A DNA stretch of 64,000 nt from contig JALIZF010001939.1 of NCBI GenBank assembly GCA_029948255.1, positions 1 through 64,000 on the forward strand. Direction: 5' to 3'. The position numbers and the translations under genes are program-made. This document shows positions 24,301 to 34,600 of this stretch, piece after piece. Numbering within the stretch: position 1 is the stretch's first letter; each line of letters opens with the position of its first letter. The notes under the pieces are model-generated. The model searched no databases. It was not told the DNA's origin and worked only from the letters and a program-made list of their open reading frames with translations. This DNA is from Telmatactis stephensoni (taxonomy: Eukaryota > Cnidaria > Anthozoa > Actiniaria > Isophelliidae).

Positions 24301-24649
24301 AAATTCAAAACATATTGCTTGGGATTCCTGTGGTCATGCAGACGCGCGCAAGCCCGCGAAAACTCGCACATGCCCAGTTGTTTTGCTAATGAAAGCAACC
24401 AATCTCATCTCGTACCCAGAGCCTGCATGCGTTCCTCGCAGACCAAGAGGAACGCAGGTTCTGGGTATGAGATTGGAAAGAAACTTGAGTGCGTGCCCAC
24501 CCCCCCCCCCCCCCCCTCACCCCCCTAAGAAGAATTACCTTTATATTGCATCAATTCTTCCTCAGTCAAATCAAGATTTAGACTTTTTGCGATTTCATCG
24601 ACACGTTTAAGACTAGGTGGATGTACAGCTGGATGTCTGTAGCACTCAT
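15331..24649 (-). CDS. Amidase-signature family hydrolase, microbial type
   Basis: Amide hydrolase with the Ser-cisSer-Lys triad. Coding exons in transcript order: 24539-24649, 23976-24105, 23175-23487, 22293-22493, 20868-20942, 19956-20115, 18600-18723, 16469-16635, 15331-15641. Every junction is GT-AG and every phase matches, giving 530 residues; a first exon ending with one codon base lies upstream and was not found. Visible: N-terminal [20 protein letters not shown], catalytic Lys in KTIAIKDNI, cis-Ser in MSGGSSSG, nucleophile Ser in [12 protein letters not shown], then [49 protein letters not shown]. This resembles the aliphatic amidases of Rhodococcus/Pseudomonas type and fungal relatives more than animal FAAH or GatA. 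Substrate unknown; with no signal seen it is likely cytosolic. The last 15 or so residues are MITE-encoded. Transfer from microbes followed by intron gain is possible but not shown here. Confidence 0.9.
15667..15825. mobile_element. MITE with ACAGGGTCCCCTATACC ends
   Basis: Perfect 17-bp inverted ends ACAGGGTCCCCTATACC at 15667 and its complement ending 15825; the centre contains cacgtgg and cacgttt pairs. In the last amidase intron. Confidence 0.8.
15880..16250. repeat. Degenerate direct repeats
   Basis: Three copies of a ccctgggttaaatgaatggtttt-like phrase near 15910-15990 and two copies of a block with gtgcactcggcggc and gacgcgacgacgacaa (about 16000-16090 and 16160-16245). Function and class unknown. 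Confidence 0.5.
16680..16870. repeat. CTCCCTCCTCCC degenerate pyrimidine repeat
   Basis: About six imperfect copies of a 35-40-bp unit built around ctccctcctccc plus a T-run, in an amidase intron. No coding potential. Confidence 0.6.
17661..17742 (+). mobile_element. tRNA-derived SINE head
   Basis: Contains an A-box-like tggcgcaattgg and, about 55 bp later, the B-box gggttcgaaacc. The cloverleaf is poor and it sits in intron DNA. A related reversed B-box (ggctcgaaccc) lies at 17357-17368, so two SINE pieces flank 17340-17760. Confidence 0.55.
17990..18255 (-). mobile_element. Penelope-like element remnant with GIY-YIG motif
   Basis: On the minus strand about 18240-18135 reads [20 protein letters not shown] followed by ETGRSL and a degraded RKHI, the GIY-YIG endonuclease pattern (Y-x-[12 protein letters not shown]) found at the C terminus of Penelope-like retroelements. 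Downstream is ctgaagatgagcgctt / cccgaaagctcgg, a motif seen near the 3' end of such elements. Short, without reverse transcriptase, dead. In an amidase intron. Confidence 0.72.
18749..18960. mobile_element. Truncated copy of the CAAGAGACCATAATACT palindromic MITE
   Basis: The left half matches 44909-45040 almost exactly (caagagaccataatactaag, then gatgtctgtgcgatgttcg), but the mirrored right half is missing. It starts 25 bp upstream of an amidase exon boundary (18723). Confidence 0.8.
19285..19592. mobile_element. Fold-back element with CRE-like sites, copy 1
   Basis: A long hairpin (19425-19592) built from tccatttttccg, gtatactctaatagatgcac and gacgtcaaaatgtggtgaga with their complements, plus a tail with gattggtcgagaaccgtgcg. 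Contains full TGACGTCA octamers. Two other copies at 43190-43508 and 57518-57838. Confidence 0.82.
19611..19812. mobile_element. MITE with GGGTCCGTTTCTC ends
   Basis: Inverted ends ggggtccgtttctcaaaaga and its near complement tctttcgagaaacgggaccc enclose about 165 bp. In an amidase intron. Confidence 0.7.
20630..20775. repeat. tcgaacc-rich segment, Tigger/pogo-like end
   Basis: Begins acagtataatcccgattcct and carries several ctcgaacc/ctcgaactc copies, a layout known from ends of Tc1/mariner-superfamily Tigger/pogo elements. Only one end is recognisable. Confidence 0.4.
20980..21609. mobile_element. Nested MITEs (outer CCCCGTTTCACAAAGC, inner 21011-21441)
   Basis: The inner element has about 45-bp inverted ends starting aggcgctgttacactgtgca and many internal copies of gcaacttg/caagttgc. 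It sits inside an outer inverted pair, ccccgtttcacaaagc at 20981 and its complement around 21596-21609. The gttacac-gtgcaa motif recurs at 54617-54790. Confidence 0.7.
22520..22865. repeat. 16-bp minisatellite (ggtatggtcacgacac)n
   Basis: About 20 imperfect copies of acggtatggtcacgac in the amidase intron between the exons carrying the cis-Ser and the nucleophile Ser. Some units have lost or gained a few bases. Confidence 0.92.
23505..23880. repeat. Compound simple repeats in an amidase intron
   Basis: Three adjacent tracts: (gtttt)n-type at 23510-23640, (gaac)n with tataaaac interruptions at 23695-23805, and (atc/att)n at 23828-23874. Open frames across them are low-complexity artefacts. 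Confidence 0.9.
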
Positions 24650-24684
24650 CTAGTAGACAAACAAATTTAATATCAATGAACTTT

Positions 24685-25045
24685 TCTCGCCCCTTGCGTG
24701 ACATTTTAAATTTTAATCCAACAAAAACAAAAATACAATATTTCAAAAGAGCACACCAAAATTAGCAAAGTTGAAATTTTGAGGTAGTTTCGATGAATAG
24801 CGCCAAAGTTATAGGCGGTCGAAGTTCGTGCTTTTTGTATAGAAACGTTCGTTGGAGGGAAGCTGTTACCCTCCACCGAACGTTTCTATACAAAAAGCAC
24901 AAACTTTAACCACCCATAACTTTGGCGCTATTCATCGAAACTACCTCAAAATTTCAAGTTTTGCTAACTTTGGTGTTCGCTTTTCAAATATTATATTTTT
25001 GTTGCCGTTGGATAAAAATATTAAATTGTCACGCAAGGGGTGAGA
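24685..25045. mobile_element. Fold-back element, arms about 170 bp
   Basis: 24685-24860 and 24868-25045 are near-perfect inverted copies (cgccccttgcgtgac, then aaagttataggcggtcgaag, gctttttgtatagaaacg) around a spacer of about 8 nt. It begins 36 bp upstream of the most 5' amidase exon found, which may be why the first exon is hard to recognise. Confidence 0.88.
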
Positions 25046-26560
25046 AAAGCTCATTATGCCACAATCATCACAAGGGGATCTGAAACGCTGTACAGTATGA
25101 AATGTCCCCTCGTACCAATTCTAAAATAACTTGTAACTATTCTTATGTTGCATTTTGGGATCAAACGCACACGCCGTTCGCGGTAGACCCACACTAAAAG
25201 ACGAAAACATGCCTGGCGTCAGTTTCGAAACGGGTCATTCCGCGAACTCAAAAGCTCAAAAGACACTCAAATGAAATCAAAAGATACTCAAATGTATTCA
25301 AATGTACTCAAAAGTCAATCAGAGATTACTATGAGGCAATAGCGTTGCGGAGGGGTTCTAAAAATAGCTCGCGTAATGCATGACAGAATGGGGGGTACGG
25401 AAAACCCTAGGGAAATTTGACTTTTTCAGTTTTTCGAAAGTCAATTTCCCCACCCTTTGGTCTTCATTTTGAGTCAAATTCCCGTCCCTAGGGAACACAA
25501 ACCTTGTAAAGAAATTGTATTTTCCAAAATGGCGGACCACTGGTTTTTTAGGACCACTCCACTTTTCAAGATGGTGAACGAGTCAAATTCCCCACCTAGG
25601 GGCTCGTTATGGAAGTGGAAATCCCTACCCTGGTAGAGCTTTACGAAGTCAAATTCCTGTGGGTTGCTCTTACCCCCCATCCTGAGGCAAGCCATTGATA
25701 GGTGCATAATAGATGCATGACTCGGACAAACATTATGAAACTGTAATCGTACTGAATAGAACACGGAGAAACCTAAGTATATTATATTATGAAAACGTTG
25801 ATTACGTTTAAAAAAATGGGCATTAAAATCCAAAGTAACGAAATCGGGCTCAAGGAGATGAAAAATTTGGTTTGTTTGTCCGAGTTGTGACGTCACTGTT
25901 GCGCTTTTAGAGGAACAAATACTAACTCTTTAGTAGATATCCCAAAGAACACGTTTTAAAAAGCACAACAACATGGACGCCATATTGGAATGATGGAATC
26001 TCTCAAGACAAAAGATAGGAAGCCCTCGACAGGGCGGGATCATGACAAATCGCGTGCAAGCACCAAACGTGGTACAGATGTTCCTTTAGGTATATGAAAG
26101 AATTTCAAAAGGGGTGCCATGGAATTCGAGTATCAGAAAGTGTTATTTGTCGCGTAATTAGAAAACTTCGAACGATGAAGATTTGGCATTTTCTTTCCTT
26201 TTATGTGGATATTTCTTAGTGGATAATGAGATAAATATCTGTTAAACAAAATAAGCGTATAAAAATTCGGATGAAGAAAGTGCTGAAGTAGAAGATAAAC
26301 CCAGTTAATCATTGATTAAAGCAATTATAGAAGTGTATTAAATTTCGCGTGTTTAATTTTCGCGTATCCTTTTTTTCGCGAGTCTTTAATTTCGCGATTT
26401 TTTTACAAATCGCGAAAATCGCGAAATTAAAGCCTCGCGAAAATTAGTAATAACTATTTCACGTTTTTTTTTGAAACACTCTATTATTATGTTATTATTT
26501 AGCATACATATGACGCTAAGATCAAATTTATAATGCTACTACTCGGCTATCTACCCCAGT
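25046..26560. other. Intergenic repeats, no gene seen
   Basis: Holds several gtcaaattccc-type repeats (25400-25670) of unknown class, a short inverted pair around ttaatttcgcg/cgcgaaattaa (26340-26445) and AT-rich sequence. The missing first exon and promoter of the amidase should lie in or near this stretch. Confidence 0.5.
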
Positions 26561-26723
26561 TAGAGTGATTTTCATCGGACTGTGAAACAATTACTAATAG
26601 TCAATGTTTAAGATGTTTAATAGTGCCTATAGTTGTATTGTAACAAAAGAAAACAATGGGTGCAGAGTCTACTAGTGTCTATTAGCTTAGTAACTATTTC
26701 ACAGTCCGGTGAAAATCACTCTA
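26561..26723. mobile_element. 163-bp MITE, TAGAGTGATTTTCA family, intact
   Basis: Ends tagagtgattttcatcggac and its complement gtccggtgaaaatcactcta, probably with a TA duplication. A second copy at 27105-28171 is split by another transposon. Confidence 0.88.
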
Positions 26724-27104
26724 TCTAACCCAGTTAGCCCGCATAGGTTATTGTAGATAGCTTACATCTTTATTTAAGTATTAATGATGCCTTTTCTTTG
26801 TGTCAAAGATGAAAAAACGATGCTAAATTAAACATTGTCATTGTCAATGAGTTCTTGGCCTTGTAGCGGTTCGGCGCCGCTCAGACAATGACCTCAATAA
26901 AAGAGGTGTTTATGAGCTTTTATGGGGCATTGGTTGGGCTATTCCGACCTGAAATGAAGCTTCTCGGACTTACCTGATAACATGTAACCTTTATTCTTTT
27001 GCATTTCAAAACCTCACCACAGCGAGAACTCCAAGGTATCCGTATAATTAGTACAATTAGTTCCAGTCTGAAGCGCATGCTAGCGAGGCGCAGTCGATAT
27101 TTCC

Positions 27105-28171
27105 TAGAGTGATTTTCACCGGACTGTGAAATAGTTACTAAGGTAATAGACACTAGTAGACTCTGCACCCATTGTTTTCTTTTGTTGCAATACAACTATC
27201 AGGGGCGGTAAGGGGGGGTCTCGGCACAATTCACGAGTTTCTAAAAACGGGTAGAACGTTTCACGAAAATTAATTTTTGGTTTTCACGATTCACGAAGTA
27301 AAAAACTTTCTCAAACCAAATTATAACGCGTTTAATAATTGGAAACATGTTGAGTGTTGATCGCGTACGCTTTCGTTCCATCGCTCTTGTCCAAGCGGCA
27401 AAGTTTTATCTCAATGCATTGTCCTAAACCTCTCTTTTCGGCTTCTTCCCTTAGACCGTAGTCTCCCTCGCAGCCGTGTTTAGCCTCGTCACGCAACCTA
27501 CTTAGACCGGCAAATTCGGCAATCTCCTTCTTGTATTCAGTCCACTAAACTCAAGTCTAGCTTAAGGGGAACTCTTATACGTTCTTTACCACCAACTGCA
27601 AACGTTTGGGCAACCGAACTACCGCATTTAGGGTCTACAAAGTAGACAATTCCATCTATCATGTCCATCTCTACCTGATCGGTCCGATCGCTACAGCGTG
27701 CAGGACACCTGATACCTGTGATACAGTAGATAGCCAACGTATAAAACTGGTCAAACAGGTCAAAGAAGACCTGGGTATGAATTCCTGGTCTCAAGTATCA
27801 CTAACAGGATAAATCGGATTAACAAGATGGCTGAACGAAGCCGCTGTTATCGTGACACCTCTGACCTCTTCTCTAGTTTTTATTGACAACGGATAATTGT
27901 TGATCTGTTCCTTAACTAACAGAAGTCACGATTCACGTGGAAAAACAGCAATGTTTCACGATTATCGCAAAAAATACATTGATTTTCACGGGTCACGACC
28001 GTGGGCTGACGCACGATTCACGGCTTTTATTTTTCTCTGATCACGGTTCACGAAGAATTAAAAAGGGTCTTCACGGCTTCACGAGAAAACCCCTTACCGC
28101 CCCTGAACTATTAGACACTATTAAACACTGACTATTAGTAATTGTTTCACAGTCCGATGAAAATCACTCTA
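27105..28171. mobile_element. MITE of the same family, split by an insertion
   Basis: 27105-27199 and 28106-28171 are the two halves of a TAGAGTGATTTTCA element (reverse orientation relative to 26561-26723). The sequence AACTAT is present at both break points (27194-27199, 28106-28111), exactly the duplication left by the inserted element. Confidence 0.87.
27200..28105. mobile_element. 906-bp hAT-like element CAGGGGCGGTAAGG nested in the MITE
   Basis: The ends CAGGGGCGGTAAGG and its exact complement, with AACTAT target duplication. The first bases CAGGGGCGG are typical of hAT ends, although hAT duplications are usually 8 bp. Subterminal regions are rich in ttcacgatt/cacgaa repeats. A minus-strand open frame at 27794-27537 (85 codons, with YFVDPKCGSSVAQTFAVGG) is the only coding-like content; I do not recognise it. 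Confidence 0.85.
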
Positions 28172-28174
28172 CCC

Positions 28175-28661
28175 TTGTCCTTTTCATTTTCCTATGATAG
28201 GAAATATCTAGGAAAATGCTGAAAAATGCAATTTCCTTATGATAGGAAATATCTAGGAAAATGTATTTTCCTACATTTTGTCGAGTTCCTATCATAGGAA
28301 AATGCAATTTCCTAGATTATGAGCAAAAATTCCCAGTGATATGTTGGGCCTCCTGTGTGATTCGTTGCATTCCTTGTGGTCAGCGTTTGCAGAAATCCAA
28401 TATGGCGGACGGTGGTCAATGAAAAACCGTGTTTTTTGTTGGAGTATTCCAACGAAACTAGTTCGTTCATTGAGCAGCTATTCGATGAATCTGAACTTCT
28501 ATTGTATTAGGAGCTGTAGAGTAACGACTACGAGAAAACGTGATGTAACGTTTTGAAGATTTCACAAAATTTGTCAGACGAATGAAGCCTGCTCAACAAG
28601 TGCCTGCTCTGTTTATTAACGATAAATAACTTAATTTTTATCTATTGCACCATAAAGCAGC
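28175..28661 (+). promoter_or_regulatory. Upstream region of GTF3C2
   Basis: Starts with a hairpin-rich segment made of cctatgataggaaa/tttcctatcatagg copies (28190-28320), then about 330 bp of unique sequence that should hold the promoter and 5' UTR. No TATA box recognised. Confidence 0.45.
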
Positions 28662-31600
28662 ATGGCGAATTCCAATTCTGGTGGCTTGGAACTTGACTTA
28701 GAGAAGCTAAAAACCAAAATTCAAGATGAAGGGTCTGTCGTCTGCCCACTTGCAGGGTGCAAAGAAACTTTCAAGTCGATATGGGGTTTGCGCTTCCATT
28801 TGAAGAAGAATGCATGTAATGGTCCTAAATTTAAGTGTGATAAATGCAATGAAGTGTTTCCTACACGTGTGATACTCCAGCAACACGATGTCAACTGTAG
28901 TGCCACTGGCCAAGGAACAGAAAACATTCCAGTGGATATACTCCAAGACATTCAAAGTACCTCTGGTAACACTTCTGAAGCTAGCGGACTGAAAAGAGTT
29001 TCAGATTGTTCACAAAATGATACGGATGAAGGTCATGAGAACAAGAAAATAAAAATTTCAGAAAGTCATGAAATGGATCCACCTTCTGTTTTTTCTCCTT
29101 CAAGAGAACATCCAGCTAGTTCTTGTGAGATGACAGTTACATCTGATGCAACAACAAAAGATGTTGACTTGAACATTGCTCAGACAACTGCTACTCCTAC
29201 GCCCTCACCTATCACCAATACTCTACAGGATAGCAGTGAAGGTCTGCAGAGAAAAAGTGACCATTTGAAGTTTAAATGTGATAAGTGCAAGTTAGAGTTT
29301 CCTTCGCGTGTTTTACTCCAGAAACACATATGTGATTTACGTGTGGTATATGTTACAGTAGTCCAAAACACTCAAACTTCTTTGAACTCTTCCAAAGCCA
29401 GTAGATTGAAAAGAGGCTCAGATTATTCACCGAATAAAGATCATGAGAAAAAGAAATTAAAGACTTCAGAAAGTATAGAACAAGATTCAGCTTCTGTTTT
29501 TATTCCTCCAAGAGAACAAGCTAATTTTTCAGAGACTGAGATAATGAGTACATCTGATATACAAATAAAAGATGATAACTTGAACATTACTCAGATAAAT
29601 CCTTCTCAAGTTAGTAATACCATTTCTCCACAACCTGGCAATGACACCCCAAAGAGAAAAAGAGGTAGACCCAGAAAGTCTGATCCCAAGCCTGATGTAC
29701 CTCAGCAAAGGAAAACCCCAAAGAAGACGAATAATTTGAGTACCAAACCATGTAGGAGAAGTGCAAGATCGACTTTGAAAAAAGGTAGAGTACACTAAAA
29801 ACCCACATAAAAGAAACTGAATATTAAGGACTTCTAGGCTGAAAATTGAGCATAGCACCCTATATATACATGTATATATATAAGAACCAGACATACAATC
29901 CCCGATTCTGGAAAAGATGGCAGTCTTCATGTTGCATTTTGGGAAAATGTACCAAAGTTAGTTGAAGACCAAATGTAAATATACATGTCAAAACTTCGAT
30001 ATTTTTAGTAAGTTTTGCACCAAAAATCTCAGCTGTTTTCAGTGAAATGTCGCTCGTTGCCATGTTTGTTTACATTTGGTCTTCAACTAAATTTGGTACA
30101 TTTTCCCAAAATGTAATGTGAGATGCCATCTTTTCCAGAATCGAGGATCAATATAAAACCATTTCAGCATGGTATTAAAAATCGCAGGTTCTTTTATGCA
30201 GGTTTTTTATTTATTGTCAGTAGTTCACAGACTTAGTTTGTGATATCCCTGATAGACCAATATATTAATTATATTGCAATGTATTTATTTAAATGCTACG
30301 TCATTGATCATGATTCTTTATTGTAGTTAACTATGCCAAATTTGATGCCAATAATGATAGTGATGATGACGATGATAAACATGATGATGATAAAAGTGAA
30401 ACAATTATTAAAAAAAGACCAATTCCACCAAACAAAGACAAAGCTACAAGCAATGCTGCATCAACAGTAAATGATATTGAAAAACCAAAAAAGAAGTCAG
30501 GTTATACAAGGAAAACTCCCATAGATGTTAATGGAATGCAAAACAAGGATGATAAAATTATTATTGATGAAACTGTAAACCAACAAGTATCTACTGATGG
30601 TGTCAAAAGTGATGGCCAAGAAAATGTTTTAGAGGATTCATTATTAAAAGTAGTAGATGTAGAAAAACTGGAGGATAAGAGCCTGTCAGAGAAAACTGTT
30701 CATGTGGATGGTGAGGGCATTAAAATCGCTAATAATGTTAATCACACTGGATCAACAGATCCGTCAAATAATGATATTGCATTAGAAGTAAAAGATTTTG
30801 GGAAACAAAGTAGAGAAAGTTGTCCTCAGAAAATTGTTATTGATAATGAAAGCCAGAATAAAGGCAAAGAAATTGTTGTTGATGATGATGAACTCAATGG
30901 AGATTCTGGAAACTACAATACATTAGAGTCTGCAGCTTCACCAAGAACTGATGTTAATGCTGTTGAAACACAACAAGGCAAAGATTTGTCAAAGAATGTT
31001 ATCGACAGTGAAACCAAAATGATGAAGATGAACCCGAAATTGTATTAGAAGCAAATAAAGATGAATTTGAGAATGAGACAGAGCGAACACCTAAAAATAA
31101 AGCAGATGGTGATGTTAAAGCTTCATCCTAAAGCCAAAATAACAAAGAAAAAGGTCACAGAACAAAAAACTGAACAACAGGTATCTATGCTATTCTCATC
31201 AGTCATTATTTCTTATTGTTATTATTTGGGCTTCCTGTGTTACAGAAACAGGAATCCCCAATAAAAAGCAGTCTGTGTTGCAAAGAATGACATCCATGAC
31301 AAAACGCCTGCACATGCGTGAGTTTTCATGGGCTTGACCACAGGAATCCCAAGCAATATTTTTAGAATTTTTATGAATAGATTTTTCCAATTTTTTATTA
31401 TATCTTTGAGCTTAATTTTGAGCAAGTGGTGCGAACAGGAAAGTACTTGGTGCAAAAGTCAGGCAACAGTTGGTGTACTACCTGTGTCTAGCCTCCTCCA
31501 CAGGCAACTCCTTTTATCTCTTGGGCTTCCTGTTGCAAATTATCTCTTGGACTTCCTGTTGCAAAGAAGAGAGACTGGTAATGAGCCAACTCTCTTCTGG

Positions 31601-34600
31601 TTCCAGTCCCCCACTCCCTCTCCTCATTTACCACAGGAAATCCAATAGAAAGGAGTAGCCTGCGGAGGACTGCTATACTGTGTCCTCAAACGTTTTGTTT
31701 GGGGAATACTTTGGCTTCCATGGCTTAGTATTCACCAACAAAGTACCTTAATTGTCAAATGTTTACCTCAAGATTGTTTATAAGTTTATACCAGGATGTC
31801 ACAAAGAAGAGAACATATCTTATCTGGGTCAGGTTGCTTGAAGGCGGGTCTAAGTGCTAACCACTTAAAACCAAAGGTTTTTCTGGGTTGGTACCAACCT
31901 ACCTTTAAGCAACAGAACCTTGGACTAAATCCTCATCAACTCGGCACATTTGAAGAAGTATCCATTAAAACACCTTAAAAATGTTTCTAATGATTTTCCA
32001 AGTTTTCTCTAATGCTTAAATGCTATCAACGAACCAACTAAGATATCAGTGCCTGCACATCAAAAAAGTCACTTAGGTCATTTTTGTAGATGCCCCTTCA
32101 TTTATTACTTCTATTTTCCTTCTAGTTACTAGAACAAGCTCTAAGAAGGAAGGCTAAGAAAGGCCAAAGAATCTCATGTCCAAATAAATGTGGCAAGAAG
32201 TTTACCACTTTTGCTGGATACAAAGCTCACATAGTTATTTGTGGCAAAGCCCAGCAAGACAGAGAAATTTTCAATTGTGAAATATGTGGGAAATCATATT
32301 ATACTAAAGAAGGAATAAGATACCATTTGAAAGCTGTTCATGAGGTAATTTATTATTATTTATTTATTTATTATTATTATTATTTATGTAAGTTCATGAA
32401 AAGCTGTTGTGGCATCCCTGTATTCTTAGGAAGGGAAAGCAATAAACTGAACTAAACAGTCAGTGCAGTGACTCAAGGCAGCATGTTCAAGTGGCCAGAG
32501 CATCAGTCTCAGAATCCAGTGACCCCGAGTTTGAGTCCTGCTCTAGCTACTAGCTGAGACTGTACGTGCATTTATTCCTGGTTGGTGATGTTCAAATTCA
32601 GTTTCTGGACCATGCTTGTAATTGACCAACTGGTTTGCCTCCTTCGCCAGTTCGGATTCTTAAAACACTTTATGTTTCATTTGCATTATTTAGTTGTGAT
32701 TATTTCCCAGTGGTCAGATTGCCAGGAAACTAGCTGGATGGCTAAGTGCTCTTCCACTTCGATACTTTGATAAGTTTACTGCTAAGTACAATGCAGTTTA
32801 CACTAATACTAGGAGATAAATGAAGCATTTGCATTTGCACTTTGCCTTTTTCCCAGTCATACAAAATCTGCTGTATTCAATGTGGTTATAATCTCATTGT
32901 TCTAGGAAAAAAAGGAAGAAACTACACCAGAAAAAGAAGTGTCAGTCATTAATGAGGCCAATACTGTTACTTCTGATACACCAAGAAAGCTTAGACAAGC
33001 TGCAGTCAAGTAAGTGTAGAATAAACATTGTGTTATTATAAGACACTTGTAGTATGATCATAAAGGTGAAAATGTGAAGGGCTGCAAATGAAAATGACCA
33101 AAGTGACATTTGAGGTCCAGACATGAGAGTGATATAGCAAATGCAAGCAATGATAAAGTAGGATGTTAGATGACAAATTTATCACATTTGTTTGTTGCAT
33201 GACTACCAGTATGTTGACAACGTTGTGATGCCCATTCAGGATGCTAGTGAATACAGTGTTGGACGTCACCCAGCCATGTGGGATATTGGTTCACAGCTCA
33301 AAATACTACAAGCTTGCTCAGTGAACTGGGCATAAACTAATGCCACAAGGCGTTATAAGCAATGACAAAAATAAATAGATGTGACCAGTAAACCAGAAAA
33401 CTTTGACAACTGTTTCGGCCTTGTTGGGCCTCGTCAGCATGGTGAACTGGATACTGGTCAAGTTCTACTGAGAAAAGTGAATACGGTGCTGAACATCACC
33501 CAGCCATGTGGGATGTTTATACATACTTATTTTTGTCATTGTTTATAACACATTGTGGCCACTTGCAATATTTATTGCATTTTGTAATTAAGGCCATTGT
33601 CTTTGCCATTAACATCTGGAAATCCAAAGGTTGTGGGTTCAAACCCTGCTGGGGCTCGGATTTTTTCCGAGCAAAAATCTACACTTGAAGAAACATAATT
33701 ATATTCATCTGACCTCTTCAGCCATCATCACTTACATTCATTTTGATATCATTGTCTTCTTTTTTCTAGAGCCATGGAAAAAGTGCAAGATCTAAGGAAA
33801 GACAAACCTCTACAACCAGTAGATACCCCAAAGACACAATCTAGAGCCACGATCTTAGATGCCAACATAACAAAGCACAGAGAAGGTCTTGTAACCCCAG
33901 CAATGGTGAACACGTGGCTACAAGAAATAAGGAAGAATGGGTTTATTCTTTGTCCAAATCAGGTAGTGTTATTGTTAAGCCTTGCTCTCTCAACAACAAC
34001 ATTAAACTTTGTTGCCCTGGGTCAGATTGTTCGAAATTTACTGTACGGTGCAGATTGTTCACTGTTACCATTTAGGGACAAAGAGATCAACAAAACTGCA
34101 TTTAGACATCATGTCTACTTTTTCTCTGTGAGAAAAATATCCTTTCAAAAACAGCATGAAAATTTTCTGATTTCTCTTTTTTTGTATCAGGATTGTCAAG
34201 AGGAATTTAAATCTCACTTTGTTCTCAGAACTCATTATCTCCAATGTGGTTTTGAAGATGATCCATATGAGTGTAAACTTTGTGATAAAGGATTCCTATC
34301 TCTTGTTGGAGCACGCCAGCACGTGGAAAGCATACACCAGCTTGTAAGTTTAGTCAAAGTAATAGGGGAAGAGGTGCTTAATTTGCAGCAAAATACATTG
34401 TAGGTGTGTGTAGATGTGTCAGGTTCCAATAGGGTAAAAGAGATGTAGGTGTGTTAGGGTACATGGGGAAAAGTAAGTACTAGACGAAGAGTGTGCTTTA
34501 AGATGCAATGCAGTGCAACTGAAGATACAATGTAGATGTGTGAAAATGTCAGGGCTTGAAGAAAAAGTAGTGTGTAAGTGTGAGAGGGAAGATAGAGATG

